A stretch of DNA of 64,000 nt, from contig SPDT01000013.1 of assembly GCA_008477525.1 (NCBI GenBank), forward strand, positions 1,349,501 to 1,413,500, written 5' to 3'. Position numbers and translations under genes: made by a program. The DNA is from Hypomyces perniciosus (Eukaryota; Ascomycota; Sordariomycetes; Hypocreales; Hypocreaceae). This document shows positions 54,201-64,000 of the stretch, one piece after another; position 1 is the first letter of the stretch; each line of letters starts with the position of its first letter. The notes beneath the pieces were generated by a model. That model was given only the letters and a program-made list of their open reading frames with translations. It made no database searches and had not been told where the DNA came from.

Positions 54201-54502
54201 AAATTTTGCTTTTTAATTAAAGTCCCCTTTTATACCTTTTATTTTTATTTTAGTATTTTTCGGTTAAATGCAAGCTAGGGAATTAAGTTTAGGCTAAAAG
54301 GCTAGGCTAGGGTATATTCTTTGCTGCAGGGATATAGGCTTTTAGGCTTAAGGGTTTTGCTATAGTTAGGGATTAATGAATTTTCTATAGGATATAGGGC
54401 TTTTTATAGTATTGTGACTGGGTTGTTAGCGACTTTATTAATCTTTTTAGGCAGGGTTAAAGGCTAAAGGTAATAGCGCAGTTATGATAGGAAGGCATAA
54501 AC

Positions 54503-54664
54503 TATTATAGTATATAGAATAGTAGGTTAAGGTAATATTTTTATTATGCTTTAAATAAAGTAAGAAGCTATAAGAATATAATTTGAAGGTATAGGATTAA
54601 GTTGTTATATTAGGATGCACGTAATACTGATAAGTTATCGGAGGGCAGGTTTGGTGCCGTAATA
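54503..54664 (-). repeat. 5' LTR of Gypsy C (right)
   Basis: 162 bp, ends TATTATAG and CCGTAATA; aligns with the left LTR, differing mostly by transitions. Confidence 0.88.
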
Positions 54665-54990
54665 TATAGGTTAATTTTATATTATTTATATTTTTAATAG
54701 ATTTAATAGATTTATATAAATTTCTTTAAAGGTAATTATATATTTTAAAATGTAATATATTATATATAAAATTTATATTCTTTTTACTTTTATAAATAAT
54801 TTAATATTTTATAATATTTATATTACTTTATAAATAGATACTTTATATTCTTTAACGGTATTTAAAAAGATTAAAATATTATTTAAGTAAATAACTATAA
54901 AAGTATTAAAATACTTTTTTAATATATTATTAATTATTTTTTGAAATATTACAAAGGTATTAATATATCTAAAAGGTATAATTAAATATT
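54665..54990 (-). pseudogene. Reverse transcriptase piece of Gypsy B
   Basis: The complement reads IPFRYINTFVIFQKIINNIL, then FIVIYLNNILIFLNTVKEYK with the catalytic YLDD changed to YLNN at 54,875-54,889, and on to YIITFKEIYINLLN ... NWP at the Gypsy C junction. This is the Ty3/Gypsy pattern MPFGLxNAPxTFQ ... YLDDILIYS ... YLGFIIS ... IxxWP. Asp-to-Asn changes fit RIP. Confidence 0.85.
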
Positions 54991-57900
54991 TAAATAAATT
55001 ATATTTAATTTAAAACACAGTTATTTATTTATATTTTTGTTTAATTTAAATACAGTTATAAATACTTTTAAAGTTCACTACTATAAACTATTAATAGTCT
55101 AATTAATTATAATTTACCTCTTCTTTTTAAGATAAATATAATAAAATAGCCTGCTTTTAATAAAGTGGGTTTAATATACTTTTAATTAATATATTATTTA
55201 AATAGTTATATAGGCTTTTAAGCCTTTTTTATTTAAATTATAAATCTTATAAAAAGTAATATTTATATTATCTTTAAGCTTTATTATATTATTTTATTAA
55301 TTATATTCTAGTAGTTTATTATATTCAATATTTCTTTAAATAGTTTATTATATTTCTAGTATTCTTTAAAGATATTCTACTATTATTTTAAGAATATTAT
55401 GATTTTAAAGCTTTTTATTTTAAATATTTTATTAATATTATTAAATACTTTCTATAAAAAAGTAATTATTTTGTAAATTTATTTATTTTTTCTTTTATTT
55501 TATTTAAGTTTTATTTTTAAATAAAATATTTCTATAATTAAATTAAAGTTAACTTTTTCTATTCTTTTTTTCAATATATTTAAAGGTTTTATAGAAGACT
55601 TTTGCCTTACAGTTAAGACTTTTTTAATAGTTGTAATTACTAAAAAATCTTTACTATTATATTAATAAAGCTAGCCTTTCTGTTAATCAATATTAAACTT
55701 ATTATATTTTAATTAAAGATACCTCAAATAATATTATATTTCTTAATATTTACTATATTATAAAATATTACTTTTTGATATTTAATAATTTCAAATTTAA
55801 AATAATTAACTTTTTACTTAATTTATTTATTATTATATATAAAAGCTCCTTTTTCTATTTAATAAAGTTAATATAGTTTAGTTTTTATGTTAAAGTAATT
55901 ATAAGTGATTTATACTTATCGGTATAATAAAATTACCTATTACTTTATTATTTATTAATATATATAGCTAATATCCTTTAACTATTATCGTTAACTTAAA
56001 ATATAATAAATCTTTATTATTACTTTTATTATTTGATATTTTAAAAAATATAACTTATTAATTATTACTTTATAGCCCTTTTATAAATAATATTAATTGT
56101 ATTTTAATTCCTTTTCTTTTATATAGATTTTATAGTTAATTAAAGTTTTTTAAAGTAAATATTACCTTTTTTTATTATAGGCAGTCTTTTTATAAGTAAT
56201 AAAATTAAACTAGTATTAATATAACTCTTTTATAATTTAATTAATCTCTTTATCTTTTAAAATAACTTCATACTTTATATATTTCTGTATTTATTATTTT
56301 TAAAGTTTTGTTATAAATAAATCATATATTTAGTTTTTAATAGTATATATAATTTTATAATAAATATATAGTATTATTAGTTTATTATAAATATTAATCT
56401 TATAATTTATTTCACTTATATATAATATATTTTAAGCTATTATACTTTAAATAATATTATTAATTATATTTCAACCTTTTATTATAGTAAAAGTATTATT
56501 TTATAAATTTCCTTTAATAATAAATATAATATGTTTTACATTTATATCCTTTAAGTTTTTATAATTAATAATATTTCTTTATTGTTTTAATATATAATTT
56601 AATAATAATAATTTTAAAGTTTTAATACTATATAATTATAATTTATTTTTGAAAAGTATTATAATCTTATATTTATTAAATAAAGTAAAATAAAATTTTA
56701 ATTAACATATCTGATATTTTACTTTCTTTTAACAAATATCATATATTATATATAATATAAATAATATAAAATATAGTATAGTATTTTTATAAATAAAGCT
56801 ATTGATAGTATAGTCTTTTTATATATAAAAATATATAAGTTTTATTTATATAATTAAAGTAATTAAAATTATTTAAATAATTCTATGATTATTTACTTTA
56901 TTTTATATATAAAGCTATTTATATAAATATATATTTAATTTATTTACTATATATTTATAGTAATCTTTTTAATTAAATTTACATAGTATTTATTTAATTT
57001 ACCTTTAAAGTTACTATTTATAAGTAATATATTTTCTAGTTTTAAAAGTATAGCATTATATAGTAATAGTTTATATTATAAAGTATTATTTTTATTTTTA
57101 TTATTAAAATTACTACTATTAGTTTATTTTTTATTACTTAATAATTTAATTAAAATATTAATAATTAATTATAATAACTATTATTTATTTAAAAGATTAT
57201 AATCTTTAACTTTATATAATTAAAGTTTAAGTTTTATTCTATTAAATTATTTAAATATAGTAAATATTTATTTACTTTATTTTCTTTAAAAATACTTTAA
57301 AAGTTAAAAATTTTAATTTTAATTACTATCCCTTTTAATTTATTATAAATATCTTTTAAAAAGTATTTTAATTTATTATAGTTATAATAAATAACTTTTA
57401 CTTTTCCATTTTAAATAATATTTAAATTTATTAATTAAATCTTTATTATTAAAGCTAGTAATATATTTTATTACTTTTTACTTTAATTTATATATTTCAA
57501 TATTTATAGACTTATTTAAAACTTTTTTTGATATTTAAATAAAGTTTATAAAATAAATTCTTTATATTTATACATTTTTTAATAAATTGAATAATACTTT
57601 TATTTTAAAAGCATTTACAAATTTCCTTTTTAACTTTTAATTTATATTTATTTATTAATATCAACTTTATTATTAAAAATATCCTTTTAAATAAGTTTAA
57701 ATTACTTTAAAGTATTCCTTTTAAATTATTTAATAGTTAAAAGAACTTTATTAATTTTGATATTAAAATTAATTTAAAAGTAAATAAAATAGTTATATAA
57801 TTAAAGAAAAAATAATTAAAGTGCTATAATACTTTTATTAAAGTATTTAAGGGTTATATTTTAAATAACCTTTTTAAGTCCTTTAAAGGTTAATTCCTTT

Positions 57901-58179
57901 TAAAGTTTAGTATAACATGTAAAATAAATATAGATAATATTTAGTTCTATAAATTTATAATAGCTGTTTATTATTAATAAATTATTTATTAAAGTTTAGC
58001 GTTTTTAGCAATTAAATATTCATACAATTATTTTTATCTTATGTAATTAACTTTTATATATGAAAAGGCTTCCTTTATATAAATATAAAGTTATTTTATT
58101 TTATTAACTTTATCTTTATTTTACTTTTATTATATTATTATCTCTATTATAGTTTTATCTTTAATAAAAAAGTAGAGTA

Positions 58180-59014
58180 ATGCTATTGGAACAGATAAAA
58201 ATTGCTACTAGAACAGATAGTCTATGCGCAGCTGCGAAATTCTCCCAGCAATTTCCCTTAACATATAACTCACTCCTTTGCAGAGTATATAACACTCAAT
58301 TCCAACACTATTAAATTGCTTTAAATAACAGGTCGTTAATATACATTCTATCTATTTATATATATTCCCTCGGACTAACTATTCTTCTAGCTGCGTAGCC
58401 GGTATAATCTCTTTAATCTCCTCGATCTGGGATAATGCTGCTGCTGCCGCTGCTGCTGTAGCAGAGATACAGCTTTATCGGCTAAAAGTTTTGTAACCCG
58501 CGATCTACTATGGCCTCTAGAACGTTGACTGGATATTCTAGGCCCCTGTAATGTCGGCTGCGAGCTTTTAATCTCTGACTGTAAGGGGACCTGTTGTATA
58601 CTGGGGTTAAGCCGACCTCTCGGCTGCACCTGTGACTGTTGTGATAATTCTTATATAGCAGCCTTACTGCTGCTGCTGCTTCCTTGCCCTTATGGCCGCC
58701 CTCGTGGCCTCCCTCGTTATAGCTGGAATTTCACGCTTAGGTTCAGGCAAATCCAGTAGTTGTGAAGGCGACTGCGGCTGGTCTTCAATTTCGCTATTAA
58801 AATCGAAAGAACCCAGCAGCTCAGAGTTATCTGCAGCATCGCTATACTAGGCCAATAACGGGTCTAAAGGGAAATCTATTAGGATATATAGAATTGACGT
58901 TATTGTTGTGATTGAAAGTGTTGTGGAAAATCGAGGATTTGAAAGCTAAGACGATTCTGTGTATGCGCACGGACCATCTGTTCCAGTAGCAATTTTTATC
59001 TGTTCCAATAGCAT
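58180..59014 (-). mobile_element. 835-bp element with 51-bp terminal inverted repeats and TA target duplication
   Basis: Inverted repeats at 58,180-58,230 and 58,964-59,014 match over 51 bp with four transitions. They begin ATGCTATTGGAACAGATAAA and are flanked by TA on both sides (58,178-58,179; 59,015-59,016), as in Tc1/mariner-type DNA transposons. Composition is normal, unlike the AT-rich host, so it arrived late or escaped RIP. On the minus strand a frame near 58,670-58,850 reads SELLGSFDFNSEIEDQ, DLPEPKREIPAITREATRAA and a poly-Gln run, then a stop; another open frame covers 58,387-58,629 (Gln/Arg/Ser-rich). No transposase motif is visible, so it is probably non-autonomous, a deletion derivative or a vehicle for unrelated sequence. 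Confidence 0.75.
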
Positions 59015-59132
59015 TACTTAAAAAGTAAAGTAAAAGGTAAAGTATTAAAATTAATAAAGAGGATACTATAATATATATATTTATAATATTATTTAAGATT
59101 TTTAATAGCTTTTTAAATAAAAGTTATTAATA

Positions 59133-59544
59133 TATAATAATTTAAATTAATTTTTAAAAAATAAATTAAACTTTATAAGTTTATCTTAATAAAAAGCTTA
59201 AAAATAAATATTAAATAAAATAATATAGTTATAATTTTATAAAAACTAGGCAGTTTTAATAAATGCAATTATTAATAATTATTTAAATAACTATATTAAA
59301 TAAATAATAAAACTAGTTATATATATATAAAGGAAATTTATATATAATTATTAATATTTTAATAAGCGTTACTGCAATTATTGCAATAATATAGTAATCG
59401 AGTAAATAATTATACTTTTTAGTATAGTAAGCGTTTAAGTGATCACCCTTAGCGCGGTAATTACTTCCTGATGATTGGTCGGTTTGCAACTGATATTCTC
59501 CCGTGTCCTCGTGACCAGGTCTTCGATATGGTCGGGTCGTGACA
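59133..59544 (-). repeat. 5' LTR of Gypsy B (right)
   Basis: 412 bp. Its left part is fully RIP-converted, while the last ~100 bp (from about 59,440) keep normal C/G, including GATGATTGGTCGG and the terminus GGTCGGGTCGTGACA. AGCCA follows at 59,545. Confidence 0.88.
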
Positions 59545-62500
59545 AGCCAAGACCCGAAAAAACTATACTCTATCTAAACTTGCTTGACCACTCGAACAAT
59601 GTGCAGCCTTCTCAACAAGAGCTAGGAACATCTCCTAAACTCTAATGCCCCCCTCATAAAAGTCCACCATCATCGTCTAATCTTCACGATGATATTGTGC
59701 TATAAATGATTCTAAAAAAAAAATCCCTCTGGTCCAGGACGACTCACTCTAGCGATTCTCCGGTAGAAAGGGATCATAGTCGGAGCCCTAAAGTCCCTCC
59801 AAGAAACCAAAGTCCATGGATACCCAACCGCCAATCTCAATGTCAAAACTTCTCCAAATCAAGTCAGGGGCGAGAGGATGTCCCGTAGCCCAGACACAAG
59901 GGGAGTTGTCGCGTAACGCGGTTGCGTAGTCAGTCTGAACATATCACAATAACACGGAATTTTTAAGCACCTTAATTACACTTAATCTAACTATAACTTA
60001 CCTTTTTTTTTGAATTCCTTTATTGCCTTTTATCTTCAAGGAAAAAGGCAATATATAATATTTTTCAGCTTATATATATATATAACGATATCTCTTATAT
60101 CTTTAATTCCCACGAATTCCAATAACTGGACCGACGTTATCTGACACATCCCGGTGTCCGCAAGCTTCGACTCTGGAACTCGGGCCCGACACTCAACCAG
60201 CGCAGCAAAAAACCCTCGTTTTTGCCTAAGCCCATTTCGTTGTTATATAGCACGTGCCCCATGCTAGTTCTCAATAATGGGGGGAGGGCGTCATGTATGA
60301 TGCCATTGGCGGGACGCAGTCTCGGAAAACACAAGGGGGGCGCTTCAGCTTGAAGAGGCTGCATTGGATAATGAGGTCATGAGGAATACACCATTATTGC
60401 TATACCGTTTTAGGAAAACCAACGAGGTAAATTTCTGATGTGGGATTGCGTTCAGGGAGAACGTTATAGAGTTGGAGCGGAGATGGGTTGGAAGGAGTAT
60501 GAGAATGAATAGCCTTTTTTTTTTTCACTCACCGAGGTGGATACATGATATGAAGGAGTTGTTGAGGATGAACCGCACTCGAGGTCGAACTAACAAATGA
60601 ACGAAGGGTGAACAGAGAAAAGCAGAAGATGATTTCTAAATGGCGAAGGGAAAATGCGCACGTTTGAGTTGTGGCTGGGTTGGTTTGTTTGTGGGCATGG
60701 GCCTCGGGTTGAGCCCTCACTTATCTATGCCGATGTACAATTCCCCGAGCCTTTACCTTTCCAGTCCTTTCACAGTTCGAAGGACAATTGATTGCAATTT
60801 ACCAGCACATAATTATGCAAAAACCGGGTCGGGGCGCGAGCAGGTATTCACCACGAACCGTAAGATCAGTTCAGTTTCCTGATTCTAAAGCTCGAGGATA
60901 TGAACGCCTCACAATGACACCACAAAGGAAGCGATAATAGTCGATCTTTTTCTGGTTCGTACAACCCAACTTGAAGCCGAAGGATTCGTATGACTGTGTG
61001 ATGAGGTGGGTTATACTCAGTCTCTTCGATGCCACAAACTGACGTAAGTTTGCGGTACATAGTATCCGGATGCTGAACCTGACCAATAATGGTGAGATCT
61101 TAATAACATCAATGGGGTTCAAATTCGCATAAAGGCAGTGATCAACTAGTTCATCCTGGTACGGGGTGTCATGTATCTTACAGTAGTGTGAGCTTGGAGT
61201 TGAGGCGGGTATGGCAGTCTTGTCGTCCCCAACCGTTAGCCATCCCGACAGATCAGAGGAGCGTCTGATCCAGGATCAAACAGCGCCGAACTCCATATCA
61301 ACTTGGAAGTTGCCCTAAAGAGGGTGTTGGAAGATATAACGTTGCAGTCCGAAGTAGGGTTCACAGGATCGATCATCGTTGCTAGATTAGATTGCAGGCT
61401 GCAATATTAGAATAGGATCGGCAAGGCCGACGCTCGCATAATACGGAGGTGAAGCTACACCATGGGATTTACACGATATTTGCCTGTTTGGGTCGTTGGA
61501 TAACGTCAGCCATCGCGACGATTTCACGCCATTGCGTGTGGTTTGCAGTGATGCGTTGTGTTTCAGCACCACCACGTGTGTGAAATAATCCATGGTTATG
61601 ATCTGCGCCCTCTTGGATATTAAAAGCGTAATAAGTGTCGCGATGCATTCATTCAGTCATCCTCGGCAACTCGGCTTGCACTCTGTAAATGCATTATTAA
61701 TCCTGTCTATCAGACCGAAATGTTTCCTTGCTTTAGCTTTTTTGGGGCTTTATAGAAATTTATAGTTGGCGGAAAATTAGGCTCTTCATTCCACGTTGCA
61801 TCTTGTCTCCCTAGCGTCTCAACCCATTGCGCTTCCAGATTGAGCATTAAATCACACTCTTGAACAGTGTTTCACATGTTCTTTATGCAATCACCCCTAA
61901 CTATAGATGCTGTTAAAGCGATATAACTTGGAGCAGACCCTTGGAGTTCTCCACGGGATGAGTTGCTGCAGGACCGCCAAGCTGCTCCAGCTCCTCGGAA
62001 CGTGTGTCATGATGCTTTATCACTCATGCAAACTGCAATACTAAGCCTTGCCAGCACTGGGTTATGTACTGCTGGTTCTTCCCACTGTCGCTAATCGTAA
62101 ATCACCAGATTGCCAGCAGCATAGAATGCTTCTAGAACCTCGGCAAAACTGTCATGATGATTTATTTACGTATTTTTAATTCAATAAAAACTCCAAGATT
62201 CAAATCCGAATATCTCATCCAATTTCCACTTTCTTTCTTGCATAATTGACACTTCTGTTTGGATGGATCTCTTTACTCGGAGCCTGTCAGGAACCCCCCC
62301 ACCATTGACGCTATTATGCAGTCTATACTAAGCCAACACCCAAGATATCACCCTCGTTGCTGTGTCGCTTCAGGTTGGGCAGGGGTTCTCCGCCGATCTT
62401 CCATCATTTTGACCTTGGACATCACATTCTCCATCGCACACTTACTGTTCTGGCTTTTACTATAGATTCGCTTCCTTTCTCGCTTCCTTTGTCTACTTCT

Positions 62501-62593
62501 GTAGTTCATTTCCCTCGTGTGCTCTTGTCCTACGTCGCCAATTGTGCTTTTGTTTGGCCATTGCTTTCTGTTTAATAAAAACCTATCTGTACA
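59545..62593. other. Right-flank DNA without a recognisable gene
   Basis: About 3 kb, normal composition apart from an AT-rich patch at about 59,960-60,110. Many short frames on both strands (up to about 84 codons), none with a recognisable domain. A perfect 11-bp hairpin lies at 60,021. The last ~350 bp are probably promoter and leader of the next gene: the pyrimidine-rich stretch 62,463-62,520 lies just upstream of its ATG. An open frame at 62,259-62,465 in that zone could be an upstream ORF but is unsupported. Confidence 0.5.
60021..60053. repeat. Perfect 11-bp inverted repeat with 11-bp loop
   Basis: TATTGCCTTTT and its complement AAAAGGCAATA enclose an 11-bp loop. Could form a hairpin or be a footprint of a small mobile element. 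Confidence 0.7.
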
Positions 62594-63312
62594 ATGGATC
62601 CCCCGATGATTATCATTGGCCTCGAGGGTCTCATCGAGCATTCCATCCGGCGCATCACTAATTTCCGCAATGTGGCGGCAGACCGAGAGGGCTTTGGGCG
62701 TCTGTCTCCTTCCTTGAAGAAGCTTCAAGTCAGTACCTTGCTATTTGGTAGCATCTACCGCAGGCTCAACCGATATGACTTGATTCCCGGGTGTGACACT
62801 TGCCTTGGCATGTGCCATGACAGCCTCGCACAGACACAAATCATGATTGAAGCTGTCCTTGACGACGACGAGGACAATGCGTGGCAAGTGAGCATTAGTG
62901 ATCTGATGGACAAACTTCCTGAGGAGATCAACAATTTTATTTCATCCGTTGAGCTCCTTCGAGGCACCTACCAAGAGTAAGACGCCATATTCAGCAACAT
63001 CATCGCATGACTAACACCATCAACAGAGCGGAGACAGGTTTCATCCTCCAGTCTATTCGCGAACTCAAAGGCGTTCGATGCGAGTATTCTCGGCATCTTG
63101 ACGAATGCAACTTCATACCTACGGGCTCCCAAGACCGCATCATTCTCGATGTCTCCAGCGAAGATGACGGAGACTCTGATCAGGAGAGTGACTGCTCACG
63201 AGATACGTCCCTTACCGAGTTTGAGTACAATGATTTCCCTAAATCGAAGAAGTCCCCGGTGAACAAAGTCAACCGCAGCGGGATTGAAAGTCTCATGCTG
63301 GCTGGAATATAA
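62594..63312 (+). CDS. Hypothetical fungal protein, 222 residues (two exons)
   Basis: Exon 1 is 62,594-62,976 and exon 2 is 63,027-63,312, joined by a 50-bp intron with donor GTAAGA, branch-like CTAAC at 63,011 and acceptor CAG. The ATG sits at the start of the open frame after a pyrimidine-rich leader, and the protein begins MDPPMIIIGLEGLIEHSIRR. Residues 1-150 look alpha-helical and soluble, with a Cys cluster CDTCLGMC near 67-74 and an acidic run LDDDEDN near 90. After about residue 165 comes a low-complexity acidic/Ser segment (DVSSEDDGDSDQESDCS), then a basic tail. The helical N-terminus with an MD/E-P start recalls N-terminal domains of fungal NLR/STAND proteins, but no NACHT follows and I do not assign it. 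No membrane segment or signal peptide. Confidence 0.65.
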
Positions 63313-64000
63313 CCTACTGCACACGCCAATGAGGCGTGGCTCTGATCGATCTAATCGACTAGACACGAACGACTGACTCATACAAGAGTACCACAAAGAC
63401 GAGCACCTTCTCAATTTATTTTCCCTTTATATATTTCCTATCAATACTTCTTTCTCCTTCTCATTTCTTTGTTGATATCAATTTGACTCTGGCAAGTCAC
63501 TCATTTAACGAAACGGGCTCATGGTTAGAATGGGACTATTAGAGGACACACAGGATGTCCGTTGGTAGGGCCAAAAGCATCCACGGCGACACGATCATGT
63601 GTATCTTTTTCTTTTCGATAGCTTGTTGTGTTTCTTCTATTCCACGCCCGCAGCAGGTGTCTGGCTTAGATTCTGAGTTCTACAACATGACCTGGTGGTC
63701 GAATTATAGCTATTTAAAAGGGGTTGGGGGCAGAAAATGTCTCGACATATACAAAAGTCTCAAAATCTCCAGGATACTTTTTGAGTGTATCATTTCCTGT
63801 TTCTACAGATAGTGTTATGTATATATTTGTCGAGTCAATAGGACGAAATAACATTCATCTAGGGCCCGTATGGAGTCTTGGTGAATGGTCGGAAAGGTTC
63901 AATCAGTACTCGTGGAAGGCTCGGAAGCTCAATTTTAATTGTGACTAAGTGAGCTAGGTGGATTGCTCGGGTCAAACAAGTCGTGTTAATACCATCACTG
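63313..64000. other. Downstream region; one weak small-secreted candidate
   Basis: 3' flank of the hypothetical gene, T-rich at 63,410-63,470. A plus frame at 63,555-63,812 has an internal ATG at 63,597 giving MCIFFFSIACCVSSIPRPQQ, which resembles a signal peptide, followed by a short Tyr/Trp-containing tail (71 residues in all). Nothing else supports it; an overlapping frame runs from 63,724 to 63,948. I do not call a gene here. Confidence 0.4.

Larger units (their letters stand above)
48069..54664 (-). mobile_element. Gypsy C LTR retrotransposon inserted in Gypsy B reverse transcriptase
   Basis: 6,596 bp with equal 162-bp LTRs at 48,069-48,230 and 54,503-54,664, ends TATTACGG...CCGTAATA. 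Target duplication TGTAG / TATAG, one RIP-type change apart. The polypurine tract AAAAAAGGGGGG on the minus strand (48,234-48,245) abuts the left LTR, so the element runs on the minus strand. RT box AYFNNILIY (from YFDDILIYS) with the core at 50,900-50,914. No intact frame. The RT-to-3'-LTR distance fits RNase H and integrase between 49,000 and 50,800, which I did not resolve residue by residue. Confidence 0.87.
24468..59544 (-). mobile_element. Gypsy B LTR retrotransposon, outermost shell of the 35-kb nest
   Basis: LTRs at 24,468-24,874 and 59,133-59,544, bounded by a perfect 5-bp target duplication AGCCA (24,463-24,467 and 59,545-59,549). LTR ends are inverted: TGTAACGA at the left, TCGTGACA at the right. 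A polypurine tract on the minus strand (AGGAAAGGGAT, about 24,880-24,890) abuts the left LTR, fixing the orientation as minus with the left LTR as 3' LTR. Removing the insertions leaves about 7.2 kb, normal for Gypsy elements: 59,132-59,015 and 58,179-54,665 (leader, gag, protease, RT start), 48,068-47,670 (RT/RNase H) and 27,280-24,875 (RNase H, presumed integrase, 3' end). Heavily RIP-mutated throughout. Confidence 0.88.

Noticed and set aside
58387..58629. 80-codon minus frame as a stand-alone gene
   Set aside because: Lies inside the 835-bp inverted-repeat element and is low-complexity (Gln, Arg, Ser); treated as element interior.
24468..59544. The AT-rich block as a centromere
   Set aside because: RIP-mutated nested elements do form centromeres in some fungi, but this block is fully accounted for by one insertion locus with a target duplication and is short. 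Only CENP-A mapping could reopen this.
1..64000. tRNA, rRNA, CRISPR arrays, prokaryotic operons
   Set aside because: I looked for tRNA B-box-like GTTCRA motifs in a cloverleaf context and for regular spaced repeats and found none; the window is eukaryotic.

Overview
The window is nuclear DNA of a filamentous ascomycete (Pezizomycotina; Eurotiales is my guess from the gene types, not shown). The evidence is short GT-AG introns of 49-69 bp, fungal protein families, and a two-compartment base composition. Normal-GC gene islands are set against very AT-rich blocks in which every transposon copy is riddled with C-to-T and G-to-A changes, the signature of repeat-induced point mutation (RIP).

Layout. 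1-9,720: AT-rich block holding a minus-strand Gypsy element (Gypsy A, cut by the window edge) inserted into a fossil LINE, with a fragment of a third LTR family. 9,721-17,076: normal-GC but gene-poor DNA with short, broken reading frames I cannot name. 17,077-19,676: five-exon SulP sulfate permease with a C-terminal STAS domain. 20,963-23,290: two-exon DUF2985-type membrane protein. 24,468-59,544: a 35-kb AT-rich transposon nest. 59,545-62,593: non-coding or unrecognised. 62,594-63,312: two-exon hypothetical protein of 222 residues. 63,313-64,000: nothing firm.

The nest can be taken apart layer by layer. The outermost element (Gypsy B, minus strand) has LTRs at 24,468-24,874 and 59,133-59,544 and a perfect AGCCA target duplication, so the whole block is one insertion locus that later grew. 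Its reverse transcriptase/RNase H is split into three pieces by two later insertions: Gypsy C (48,069-54,664) and a Copia element (27,281-47,669). The Copia element is itself interrupted by a second, roughly 12-kb Gypsy A copy (27,620-40,287). Two solo LTRs of a fourth family (34,718-35,297 and 45,658-46,238, each with a 5-bp duplication) sit inside Gypsy A and Copia. A GC-normal 835-bp element with 51-bp terminal inverted repeats (58,180-59,014) sits in the 5' region of Gypsy B.

The cellular genes show no operon-like logic. The permease and the DUF2985 gene are co-oriented neighbours, and the permease carries a possible CYS3/MetR-type site upstream. The striking content is the reconstructable nest, the sparing of its outermost ~100 bp from RIP, the unexplained GC-normal islands inside it, and the long uncharacterised 3' region of Gypsy A.
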